Source: Clostridiales bacterium (GTDB lineage Bacteria; Bacillota; Clostridia; Saccharofermentanales; Saccharofermentanaceae). From it: DNA of 37,372 nucleotides. The stretch is from assembly GCA_017552455.1 (NCBI GenBank), contig JAFZPX010000028.1, positions 1 to 37,372 of the forward strand. The letters run 5' to 3'. Shown here in pieces: positions 24,348-31,953 of the stretch. Under the pieces are notes generated by a model. It was not told the DNA's origin and made no database searches. It saw only the letters and a program-made list of their open reading frames with translations. The position numbers and the translations under genes were made by a program. Numbering within the stretch: position 1 is the first letter of the stretch; every line of letters begins with the position of its first letter.

Positions 24348-24366
24348 CCGGCGAGGATCTCGCCGG
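24348..24366 (-). terminator. Hairpin between the DUF975 gene and the OmpR-type operon
   Basis: CCGGCGAG and CTCGCCGG form a perfect 8-bp stem with a 3-base loop, extended by GGAAA/TTTCC past one mismatch. On the minus strand it is followed by TTTTCC. It can end the DUF975 transcript, but it also lies in the 5' leader of the OmpR-type regulator if the -10 at 24380-24385 is used. Confidence 0.75.
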
Positions 24367-24379
24367 ATTTCCCTTTGCT

Positions 24380-24385
24380 ATTATA
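24380..24385 (-). promoter_or_regulatory. -10 element of the five-gene two-component operon
   Basis: The minus strand reads TATAAT preceded by AATTAAGG; no good -35 is seen, which would fit an activated promoter. The predicted start near 24373 lies immediately before the hairpin at 24348-24366, so the transcript would begin with that stem. Confidence 0.45.
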
Positions 24386-24417
24386 CCTTAATTCCTTTAT
24401 GTTGAGGGCACATTGTC

Positions 24418-25314
24418 TTATGCATTTACTACCTTAACGTCTGTTGTTGTACCGTACTTGATCGCCTCATAGAGAGCAGCCTGTGTGGATGCCTTGTAAG
24501 GCTCTGACCAGAAGATTCCTACGAGTCCGCATGTTGCGATGGATGCGAGGTCCCAGAGGATGAATGACAGATCGAGCACGAATGCATTCCACTTGTTGCC
24601 TGTCATAAGCTTCTTCGACTCTGCGAATGCTGCTTCGGTTGTCATCTCAGGGTTCTCAGAGAGAAGATAAGGAATCATCTTGTACTCATATGCCTTGACG
24701 ATACCGGGGATGACGAACAGCATGCTCCAAAGAACGATGTACAGATCTCTCAAGAACATTGTCTTAACGATGTTCTTGTAGCTTGAATCGAATGCGAACA
24801 TGATGTTGCTAAGTCCTGCGGGCTCATCGAGGTTTCTTCTGAAGAATCTCTTGCAGCCAAGCTCCAGAGGATTAGCGATGAATGCATCGATTGCAAGTGC
24901 TACAGCTATGATGAAGAGGCTTGCTACTGCCATGATGATGGAGAATGCTATGAATGCTCCTGTCGGGATCTCGATAGACTCAACCTCTCCCTCGAGCTCT
25001 TCAACTGCCTGATCGATGCCTTCCTCGATCTGTGCATCTGTATCTTCATCACCTGTGTTGATCTCCAATCCGATTCCGTCGCTGTCCATATCGGTGTCAA
25101 ACTCGAAGTGCCAGTCGGCGTTTACTAGATTGATCGTATGTGTCTGATCTTCATCCCTGTGGCCGAATGCGTTTCCGCCGCCTCCTCCGAATGCTCCGGC
25201 TGTTCCGCCTCCTACGATCGCGAGGATCAACGCTGTCGCTACGCACTTCCAGAAGTTAGCTTTGAAGCTGCTCTTTCCCTTTGTCTTAATCTCTTTCCTT
25301 TTCCATGTTGTCAT
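24418..25314 (-). CDS. DUF975 family membrane protein with acidic insertion
   Basis: The 298-residue protein matches DUF975 in its last 190 residues: NPLELGCKRFF, FDSSYKNIVKTMFLRDLYIVLW, IPGIVKAYEYKMIPYLLSEN, GNKWNAFVLDLSFILWDL and CGLVGIFW. It has a first span near 25-45 and about four more from 120 on. Between span 1 and span 2 lies an acidic insert of some 70 residues (HRDEDQTHTINL ... EELEGEVESIEIP) that I do not expect in a short DUF975 protein; it probably faces outside. AAGGAAGG lies 9 bases before the ATG. Function of the family is unknown. The promoter carries three phased TTAAGGTT repeats, and an OmpR-type regulator gene lies just downstream. Confidence 0.88.
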   Translation of the reverse strand: MTTWKRKEIKTKGKSSFKANFWKCVATALILAIVGGGTAGAFGGGGGNAFGHRDEDQTHTINLVNADWHFEFDTDMDSDGIGLEINTGDEDTDAQIEEGIDQAVEELEGEVESIEIPTGAFIAFSIIMAVASLFIIAVALAIDAFIANPLELGCKRFFRRNLDEPAGLSNIMFAFDSSYKNIVKTMFLRDLYIVLWSMLFVIPGIVKAYEYKMIPYLLSENPEMTTEAAFAESKKLMTGNKWNAFVLDLSFILWDLASIATCGLVGIFWSEPYKASTQAALYEAIKYGTTTDVKVVNA

Positions 25315-25353
25315 TGTAAGTTGCCTTCCTTTCGTTTGATCTTACAATGCCAT

Positions 25354-25405
25354 TCTATAGGTCGAACCTTAACGGACAAATCGCTGAACCTTAACTTAAC
25401 CTTAA
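25354..25405 (-). promoter_or_regulatory. DUF975 promoter with 11-bp-phased direct repeats
   Basis: Three copies of TTAAGGTT (minus strand) lie at 25398-25405, 25387-25394 and 25365-25372, so spacings are 11 and 22 bases. A -10 candidate TATAGA (25354-25359), or TAGAAT (25352-25357), lies 5-7 bases below the last copy and no consensus -35 is present. Direct repeats at 11-base steps are the usual site geometry of OmpR/PhoB-family regulators. Confidence 0.65.
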
Positions 25406-25437
25406 CGTTGTCTGATGGTTTCTTAACTGCCGCCGGC

Positions 25438-25559
25438 GCCAGATCCAGTGCCAGATCCAGTGCCACTTTTCAGAAAATGGCACTACTTTTGGCGCTGAGA
25501 GCGCCGTAGCGCCAAATCCAGCGCCACTTCGGCGCAAATGTCACCGAATGTGGCGCTGG
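25438..25559. repeat. Cluster of direct repeats and nested palindromes
   Basis: The 295-bp gap 25315-25609 holds, besides the DUF975 promoter, a dense run of repeats. GCCAGATCCAGT occurs twice in tandem (25438-25461). AGTGCCA-c-TTTT pairs with AAAA-TGGCACT (25459-25484). GGCGCT pairs with AGCGCC (25491-25505). CCAGCGCCACTTCGG pairs with CCGAAtGTGGCGCTGG over 15 bp with one bulge (25518-25559). It lies just past the stop of the ABC ATPase gene and may act as its terminator, although T-runs are lacking. Confidence 0.7.
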
Positions 25560-25609
25560 GGGAGGGTATGGGACTTGGAGGTCTCCATGCTGGTTAGTTG
25601 GCGTATTAA

Positions 25610-26284
25610 TTAACCGACCGTCTTACCGCTGTCGATGCGGACTGTACGAGTTCCGTAAGCGGCGCATTCGTCAGAGTGAGTAACCTGAAGGATCGTCATT
25701 CCCTTCTCTTTATTAAGACGGGCGAACAGCTCCATGATCTCCTTGGTCGACTTGGAATCGAGGTTACCTGTCGGCTCATCGGCCAGGATAACCGCAGGGT
25801 TGCCGAGAAGCGCTCTGGCGATTGCTACGCGCTGCTGCTGTCCGCCGGAGAGTGTGGCCGGCATAGCTTTGCGCTTCTCGGTCAGGCCTGTGATGGAAAG
25901 TATATCGTCAAGATCCTTCTTTAATTCGGATCTTTTCTTGCCGTTGATTGTCGCAGGAAGAAGAATGTTATCCTCGACATTAAGATTCATCACGAGGTTA
26001 TAGAACTGGAAGACGAATCCCATGTTCTGAAGTCTGAGCTTAGACAGTTCGCGGTCCTTCAATGATCCGATATCCTTACCGCACAATGTGATCTTGCCGT
26101 CGAACTCTCTGTCGAGCCCGCCGATCAGATACAGGAGTGTCGACTTACCGGAACCCGATGCGCCCATTAAAGACACAAACTCGCCTTCACCTACATACAT
26201 GCATGCATTATCCAGAACCTGATTAAGGCTTGTATTCTTACCGAATGCCTTACTTACATTATTAACTTCGATGATAGTATTCAT
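25610..26284 (-). CDS. ABC transporter ATPase (MacB/LolD-like)
   Basis: The 224-residue ATPase has Walker A GASGSGKST, the Q-loop FVFQFYNL, signature LSGGQQQR, Walker B VILADEPTGNLD and the H-loop THSD. The LADEPTGNLDS form is typical of the MacB/LolD/BceA group that powers FtsX-type permeases. ATG at 26284 is chosen because AAGGAG lies 9 bases upstream; a frame to 26305 would overlap the permease stop (TAATG) but lacks a ribosome site. It follows the permease gene directly and will form its motor. No separate promoter is seen. Confidence 0.93.
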   Translation of the reverse strand: MNTIIEVNNVSKAFGKNTSLNQVLDNACMYVGEGEFVSLMGASGSGKSTLLYLIGGLDREFDGKITLCGKDIGSLKDRELSKLRLQNMGFVFQFYNLVMNLNVEDNILLPATINGKKRSELKKDLDDILSITGLTEKRKAMPATLSGGQQQRVAIARALLGNPAVILADEPTGNLDSKSTKEIMELFARLNKEKGMTILQVTHSDECAAYGTRTVRIDSGKTVG

Positions 26285-26304
26285 ATTACTTATCTCCTTA
26301 CTCA

Positions 26305-28767
26305 TTACTCATACTTGATCTGCTCAGCGATCTTCATCTTGCGAAGATTCTTAACTGGGAACAGTACTGTCAGTGCGAACAGAACAACCATTGCCGCCCA
26401 CATGATAAGGATCGCGGGGATGTTGATCTGCAAAGGCAGGTTGATCGCATCTGTGTTATCGACCGCAGCCTTAACCACATAGATCAATATGGTTCCGACT
26501 ATCGCACCTACAGTTCCGGAAACTGCTGATGTTATAAACATCTCGCGGAACAGGATGCCCGACAGTGTAGCTTTATCCATGGAGGTCGACAGCATGACTG
26601 CGCATTCCTTCTTACGTCCCTCGAATCCGATAAGCTGATTCGAGATCATACCAATACTTGTCATTACAAGTGCGACCACGATAACCGCTGAGAAGATCGT
26701 CTTGATCTGAGTTGAACTCTGCTCGTCCTCAGCGAGAAGCTCATCGCGTGTCTTAACAGATGAATATGCATTGACACCGTATGTCTTGATAGTATTTGCT
26801 ACGCCGTCAGGATTAGAAGTCTTGATGACCATGTAGTACGGCAGATCGTGATAGATGCTGATGTACTCATCGAGGCTTATTACGAAGTTATTATTCATCG
26901 AATCGTAGCTTACGATGTTGAAGAACGACACAATCGTGAATGTCTTCTCTACCGGGAATACACCTGAAGGATCAAATGTAATCGTCAATTCATCTCCGAT
27001 ATCAAAACCATGCCTGCGTGCCCAAGATCTCTCGACGCAGATCTCGCCTGCGTTCAGTGACTCAGGAAGATCGTAGATACTTGTATAGTACTCATATCCA
27101 CCGTCAGGAAGACCGTATACCTGTGCGATCTTTCTCTCACCATTTACATCCAAAGTCTCCATCTTGTCATAGACGTATTCATAATCATCAACATCATCAA
27201 GATACTGAACATAAGAGAAGTTCTTCGGAGCGGACATCATCGTGACCTGAACATCATACTGATATCTGTCAGCTGAGAGCATTCCGATCATCGCCATAGC
27301 GATGGAGAATACGATGATGCACATCGCGGAAGATGTTGCACACAGCACGCCGCTCGTAACTGTACTCTTCTTGGAGATAGTCTCGCGTGAAGCCAGCGCC
27401 CATCTTTCCTTATCAGCCTTCAAAGCCGAATCAGCGATCAGTCCTGAGAAGAACTTCAGGATCAGCGGGAACAGGAATGCCAGTGAGATTACACCGAAGA
27501 TAAGGCAGAAAGCTGCGAAGAAGATATTGTTCTTAAGGAAGAAGAATACAATCGAGAGCACGCCTGCTGCGATTCCGATGATGCGTCCTGTCTTGCTGAA
27601 CTTATACTCTGTGTCTCTGTTATCGAAGATGATATCTCTAATCGAGATCCTAAGAGCTCTCATGATCGCACGAAGCGGGATAAAACACTCGACAGCTACT
27701 GCACCCACGATTACTCCGATAGGAAGCAGTGCGGACATAGAAGGTGTATCAAAAGTTACCGCCTGTCCGTCCGATGTTGTACCTGTCAGCATCGCTGCGT
27801 ACATTCCTGCTCTGATTGCAGAATACATAAGCACTGCCGGTATACTTCCGATTACAGCATAGAGCAGATTCTCGAGAAGCAGGATAAGTCCTGTTCCCCT
27901 GCTGTCCATGCCGAGGCTTCGAAGCGTTCCAACGAACGACATACGCTCGCCTACGATTCTGTCGCAGATGGAAGCCGTTACGAATACAACGAGCAGGAAT
28001 GTTACTGCGAATACGAGGAACATAACACCGAGTATCTGACCGAGAGCTTCCTGGATTGACTCGTCCATCGCGAAGTTCTGAACAGAACCTGTGGGGTAAG
28101 CCTCCTCGAGCATCATCTGTGCCTGCTCAGCCTGATTGTCATCTGCAAGGTCGATCATGACCATGATGGAGCCGGGCTTGCCGCATGACAATATCTGAGC
28201 ATCATTCTCAGTGATGAGCGCGCTGTCACCGTTAAGAAGAAGGCTCATCAGATCCGACTCAACAATCTGTGAAACGATAAACTCGTGATCGTCTCCGTGA
28301 TTATCGTGAAGGATGACCGTATCGCCTACCTCGACGCCCATGTCTTCAGCAGCCTTATCGGTCAAGATCGTGTGTCCGTCTTCGAGCTCGTAATGAGCGA
28401 TCATCTCCATTCGCTCTGCTGCCTCGAAGTCCATACCGTACACACTCAGATCCTTCTGAGTAGCATACATGGGCTCGCCTTCGATATCGCAGTAGATCAT
28501 GTCTGAGAAATATCTCAGAACAACCTCATCATGCTCCGGGAAATCCGCAGGGAGTCTGCTTGTATCCTCAGCAGTCGCCGTCAGAATAAGATTCGCATTA
28601 CCGCCGATCTTGCTGTAAAGGTCCATGATAAGGTTCTTCTCAGCAGCGCCGAAGTCGAAGCAGAACATCGCCACGAAGCTGCACATGAAGATCGAGAAAA
28701 CTACCAGAAGCGTTCTGAAAGGCTTCCCGAAAATATTCTTTAACGTTGTCTTAAGTACTATATTCAT
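26305..28767 (-). CDS. FtsX/MacB-type ABC transporter permease
   Basis: The 820-residue permease has a first span at about 17-38 and a large extracytoplasmic domain (about 40-240). A block of spans follows (three at about 245-375, two near 400-450 and one near 490-510), then a second outside domain (about 510-670) and three closing spans (about 685-815). This duplicated FtsX plus MacB-periplasmic-domain layout belongs to transporters that act on lipoproteins, antimicrobial peptides or envelope signals by mechanotransmission rather than plain import. GGGAGG lies 9 bases before the ATG. The M13 peptidase gene ends 16 bases upstream, so peptidase, permease and ATPase probably share a transcript. 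The substrate is unknown. Confidence 0.92.
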   Translation of the reverse strand: MNIVLKTTLKNIFGKPFRTLLVVFSIFMCSFVAMFCFDFGAAEKNLIMDLYSKIGGNANLILTATAEDTSRLPADFPEHDEVVLRYFSDMIYCDIEGEPMYATQKDLSVYGMDFEAAERMEMIAHYELEDGHTILTDKAAEDMGVEVGDTVILHDNHGDDHEFIVSQIVESDLMSLLLNGDSALITENDAQILSCGKPGSIMVMIDLADDNQAEQAQMMLEEAYPTGSVQNFAMDESIQEALGQILGVMFLVFAVTFLLVVFVTASICDRIVGERMSFVGTLRSLGMDSRGTGLILLLENLLYAVIGSIPAVLMYSAIRAGMYAAMLTGTTSDGQAVTFDTPSMSALLPIGVIVGAVAVECFIPLRAIMRALRISIRDIIFDNRDTEYKFSKTGRIIGIAAGVLSIVFFFLKNNIFFAAFCLIFGVISLAFLFPLILKFFSGLIADSALKADKERWALASRETISKKSTVTSGVLCATSSAMCIIVFSIAMAMIGMLSADRYQYDVQVTMMSAPKNFSYVQYLDDVDDYEYVYDKMETLDVNGERKIAQVYGLPDGGYEYYTSIYDLPESLNAGEICVERSWARRHGFDIGDELTITFDPSGVFPVEKTFTIVSFFNIVSYDSMNNNFVISLDEYISIYHDLPYYMVIKTSNPDGVANTIKTYGVNAYSSVKTRDELLAEDEQSSTQIKTIFSAVIVVALVMTSIGMISNQLIGFEGRKKECAVMLSTSMDKATLSGILFREMFITSAVSGTVGAIVGTILIYVVKAAVDNTDAINLPLQINIPAILIMWAAMVVLFALTVLFPVKNLRKMKIAEQIKYE

Positions 28768-28783
28768 CCTGCTTCACCTCCCG

Positions 28784-30796
28784 TCAGTGCCACCTTGAGA
28801 TACGGTTCTCGGGAGCGATCCACATGCCGTCGCCCTCCCGCACATCGTATGTCTCGTAGAAAGCATCGAGAGTGGAAAGTATCGCATTAACTCTTATTAT
28901 CGAGGGGCTGTGCTCGTCGTTATCAATCTGGTCTATAACGGCAGTATCAAGCTCCTTGCCGCACCATATTGTCGCGTAGCTCTCGAAAAGCTTTTCGAGC
29001 TGCTCGGGTGTGTGTGCGAGTGTTGTGATGCACTCGAGCGAGCCTAAGTCAGCGTAGTTCTCGCCGAGTGTCTGCTCGCCGTCAACGTGGTAGACGCCGA
29101 AGACAGTGAAGTTGTCCTCGAAGTAGGAGACTGCCTGAACATTGCGCGCATTCAAGGTAGCGACGTCCTCATCGCAGATCCACGAAGGGTTATAGTTGCC
29201 GTCCTGGTCGAATGCAATGCAGTTGCTGTCGAACGCGTGACCCATCTCGTGGCCGATTACCATGCCGAGGCCGCCCAAGTTAGTGTAGTAGTCCTGGTCG
29301 GGCGAGAAGAAAGGCTCGATCGTGATAGCCGCAGTGATAGTGATGTTATTCATCGACTGATTGTAGCAGGCATTAAGCATCTGCATAGGCATGTTGGCTT
29401 GAGTTCTGTCTACAGGCTCTGCAAGGCTTGCAGTCTTTTCCGCAAGCTTATGAAGTCTGTATGAAAGATAGAACGAATAGTAGTCGTCGTAGCAAAGGTC
29501 TGCCCACTCATCGGGGTCAGCTCTGCCGATGCTGCCGCCAGTTACATAGACGATGTTGTCGAGCTTAACGAGAATGCCCTGTCTCGACTCTTCAGAAAGC
29601 CATGTGGCATTCGTGATGAGATCCCTGTATCCTTCCCTGATGTCATCACACATGGAGATTAAAGCTTCGTCTGTCTCCTCTGTATAATACTGCTCAAGAT
29701 AAAGCGGATCTGTCTGATCAACGCAGTTCTGATGAACGTAAGAGCGAGCCTGCTCTTCAGGTGTTGCATAATCGATAGTTACATAGTCTGCAAGTGCATC
29801 ATATCCCATTGCGACAAAGTTTTGGTATTCCATTCCAAACTGTGCCAGTTTCCATGCTTTGAGGGCATCAAGATTATCTTCTGTGAGCGCATCATTCAGC
29901 GCGCCTAACTGTCCCAGATCAAGACAGGCGAATTCATCAAAGAACTCGGAGTCATATCCCATCTCGGTAAGATAAGCCGCGAAGTCCACATTGCTTAAGA
30001 TCGCCTGCGCCTCATCAAATGTCAGCACCTGATAATAATCAATGGGGAACAGTTCTCTAACGACTTCAAGGTCGGTCGCATTATAGATATTCATCGCGAT
30101 ATAGCCGAGCTGCGTTCCGATCTGATCAGATGAATCCTTATCGTGACCCATTGCCTGACAGTAAAGGCTCGCATTCGTCTTAACCGTATCAAGAGGTGCG
30201 TATGTCTCTTCGAGCGAATCAAAGTCCGCACCGAGGAAGCCGCTCATCTGCTCGAATCCTAAGATTCTGTGATCGGCATTGAAGTAGTTAAAATCAACTC
30301 CGACATTAAAGTATGAAGGCACCGCATAATCTCTTGCGATTCGGGCATCAAGCTCCAAGAACTCCTCGATCGAACTTACGCCATCGATCTCGTGCAAAAC
30401 CGCATCGAGGTCTTCCGGCACCTCGGCATTATCCGGATCATAAGCAAGTCTTAAGTTATATGCCTGCTGGATGATGTATTCTTCAGTTCCGTAAGCATAC
30501 CCCGAACCTGCAACGACCTCGTCGATGATCCCGTCGATCCTGTCATCAACAAGAGATCCGTCAAAAGCCGTTCCTGCCTGGGACGCACCGTATTCGAACA
30601 CGGCGTTCGCCAGGGCCTCCTCATTAACGTACATGTAGTAATCATCCTGCGGTCTGTATGGTCCCTGCTGAACGACGACGGTCTCGGACGTCTCGCCTGT
30701 TTCAGAAGGGATTTCCATATTCACTGAACAGCCGATGATAGCTCCTGAGGCTATCGTGGCTGAACAAAGCAGGGCCAATCCTCTCATTCCTCTCAT
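28784..30796 (-). CDS. M13-family (neprilysin/PepO-like) lipoprotein metallopeptidase
   Basis: The 670-residue protein starts with a lipoprotein signal (LALLCSATIASGAIIGC, lipobox Cys23), so it should be anchored on the outer face of the membrane. The M13 zinc site is intact: HEMGH (near 517) and ENYADLG (near 582), with the substrate segment NACYNQSMNNI and a final W before the stop, as is common in the family. It probably cleaves small peptides. ATG at 30796 is chosen because GAGGAG lies 7 bases upstream and the signal peptide then has normal length; a frame to 30853 runs through the leader. That ribosome site is buried in a 14-bp stem. The ABC transporter downstream suggests a shared role in handling peptides, as inference. 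Confidence 0.93.
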   Translation of the reverse strand: MRGMRGLALLCSATIASGAIIGCSVNMEIPSETGETSETVVVQQGPYRPQDDYYMYVNEEALANAVFEYGASQAGTAFDGSLVDDRIDGIIDEVVAGSGYAYGTEEYIIQQAYNLRLAYDPDNAEVPEDLDAVLHEIDGVSSIEEFLELDARIARDYAVPSYFNVGVDFNYFNADHRILGFEQMSGFLGADFDSLEETYAPLDTVKTNASLYCQAMGHDKDSSDQIGTQLGYIAMNIYNATDLEVVRELFPIDYYQVLTFDEAQAILSNVDFAAYLTEMGYDSEFFDEFACLDLGQLGALNDALTEDNLDALKAWKLAQFGMEYQNFVAMGYDALADYVTIDYATPEEQARSYVHQNCVDQTDPLYLEQYYTEETDEALISMCDDIREGYRDLITNATWLSEESRQGILVKLDNIVYVTGGSIGRADPDEWADLCYDDYYSFYLSYRLHKLAEKTASLAEPVDRTQANMPMQMLNACYNQSMNNITITAAITIEPFFSPDQDYYTNLGGLGMVIGHEMGHAFDSNCIAFDQDGNYNPSWICDEDVATLNARNVQAVSYFEDNFTVFGVYHVDGEQTLGENYADLGSLECITTLAHTPEQLEKLFESYATIWCGKELDTAVIDQIDNDEHSPSIIRVNAILSTLDAFYETYDVREGDGMWIAPENRISRWH

Positions 30797-30801
30797 ATAA
30801 A

Positions 30802-30832
30802 ATCTCCTCACCATTCTCAATGATGAGGAGAT
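30802..30832 (-). promoter_or_regulatory. Hairpin that buries the peptidase ribosome site
   Basis: On the minus strand ATCTCCTCATCATT pairs with AATGGTGAGGAGAT through 14 continuous pairs (one U-G) around a GAG loop. The 3' arm contains the GAGGAG ribosome site of the M13 gene and the 5' arm contains its complement CTCCTC. TTTTAT follows, so it also resembles a terminator. Either way it should restrict peptidase expression. Confidence 0.7.
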
Positions 30833-30840
30833 AGTATCAT
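30817..30840 (-). CDS. Possible leader peptide before the M13 peptidase
   Basis: The minus strand reads ATG ATA CTA TCT CCT CAT CAT TGA (MILSPHH). The last codons and the stop lie in the 5' arm of the hairpin at 30802-30832. The ribosome site (GGTGG, 9 bases upstream) is weak. A ribosome on this frame would open the stem, so it could couple leader translation to the peptidase; a short frame could also arise by chance. Confidence 0.35.
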   Translation of the reverse strand: MILSPHH

Positions 30841-30924
30841 CGGGCCGGACCACCGGGTGGATTATGTGGTCAATTGCAGCTCAATGATGGTGAATTGCAA
30901 ATTATTAATGTCTATATTGCCTAT

Positions 30925-31335
30925 TTACTGCCGCCTGCCGGTGAACATAGTGCCGATCGAACCGAGGACAGCCACACCTCCGATCGCGATGAAGAACCAG
31001 CCGAGCCAGCCTGTCTCGCCGCCCATCTGAGCCGGGTTATCGGGATTGTAGTAGATAGTGATCATCTGACCTTCTGTCATTCCGGACTCCCAGACGTCGG
31101 AAGGACCTGCATAAATCTGACCGTCAACAACATACTCGACGTAAACAGTGTGCGAGTGCTTACTGTGCTTATTAGACGTGGAATGATTGGACGTCGTCGT
31201 CTCGATCTTGGTGATCCTCGCCTGCGCCGGCTCATAGCCGCTTAAGCGGAAGAACTGCATCCAGATGCCCGCTCCCAAGAAAGCAAGGCTGATGACCAAC
31301 ATAAAGATACCGGTAAATACTCTGCTGACGTTCAT
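30925..31335 (-). CDS. DUF3592-like membrane protein
   Basis: The 136-residue protein has two membrane spans, at about 6-28 and 108-128. They flank an outside domain of the DUF3592 type: a beta-rich stretch with RITKIETTT ... HTVYVEYVVDGQIY, then ITIYYNPDNPAQ. A His/Ser-rich loop (STSNKHSKHSH) interrupts it. ATG at 31335 is chosen because GGGAGG lies 8 bases upstream; the frame extends two codons to a TTG. It starts 20 bases after the stop of the next membrane protein gene and is probably co-transcribed with it. The family has no known function. Confidence 0.85.
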   Translation of the reverse strand: MNVSRVFTGIFMLVISLAFLGAGIWMQFFRLSGYEPAQARITKIETTTSNHSTSNKHSKHSHTVYVEYVVDGQIYAGPSDVWESGMTEGQMITIYYNPDNPAQMGGETGWLGWFFIAIGGVAVLGSIGTMFTGRRQ

Positions 31336-31355
31336 AATCAAATCCTCCCTTTAAA

Positions 31356-31916
31356 TTATCTGTTAACGTCTATCCACCTGTTCTGCGCCTTCGGAACCGC
31401 ATGGCTCTTGCACTCATTTACAGAATTATACTGTTCTCTCTTTACTATGTTGAACTGATAATCGAGACCGAGCAGCTCGAAGCCTGTCTCTGTCTGAATG
31501 ATTGCGAGTCTCTCAACAGGGCATACCTTGAACACCTCGGGATTATCCTCGAGCGGGATCTTAAGATCATAGTATCTGTTGTAGTAAGAAGTGTATGCGA
31601 CTACCTTGCATCCTTCGATAAACGCCGGGATGTCTCTGTTGTAGCTGTCCTTCTTGTTCATAATCATGTCAGGGATAAACCTTATGAAGAACAGCGGGAT
31701 ACTTAAATCCAGCAGCGCAAATACCGCAAGCCACTTGATAGGTGACAGCAGAAAGCCCGCCGCGATCAGTATTCCTCCAAGGAAAGGAACCCCTGAGAAA
31801 TGCTTGTCCGTCTTCTTTGAAACGAGCGGCATCACTACATAGAAAACGATAACGAAAAACAGACCCGCTCCGATCAATATGGAACACAAAAGGTTCTCTT
31901 TAATAAAATCAGTCAT
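31356..31916 (-). CDS. Small membrane protein of unknown function
   Basis: The 186-residue product has two to three hydrophobic segments (about 11-31, 42-60 and 62-78), then a soluble C-terminal domain of about 100 residues with no motif I recognise (IEGCKVVAYTSYYNRYYDL ... VERLAIIQTETGFELLGLDYQF). ATG at 31916 is preferred: GGGGG lies 5 bases upstream, while the longer frame begins at a TTG overlapping that site. It is first in a two-gene operon with the DUF3592-like gene. That neighbour and the domain's beta-rich look suggest an envelope protein, but this is a guess. Confidence 0.8.
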   Translation of the reverse strand: MTDFIKENLLCSILIGAGLFFVIVFYVVMPLVSKKTDKHFSGVPFLGGILIAAGFLLSPIKWLAVFALLDLSIPLFFIRFIPDMIMNKKDSYNRDIPAFIEGCKVVAYTSYYNRYYDLKIPLEDNPEVFKVCPVERLAIIQTETGFELLGLDYQFNIVKREQYNSVNECKSHAVPKAQNRWIDVNR

Positions 31917-31943
31917 AAACGCCCCCAAGACTTATTGTTTACT

Positions 31944-31949
31944 ATTATA
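31944..31949 (-). promoter_or_regulatory. -10 element of the two small membrane protein genes
   Basis: TATAAT reads on the minus strand 28 bases before the ATG at 31916; no convincing -35 is seen in the end of the upstream gene. Confidence 0.4.
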
Positions 31950-31953
31950 CACA

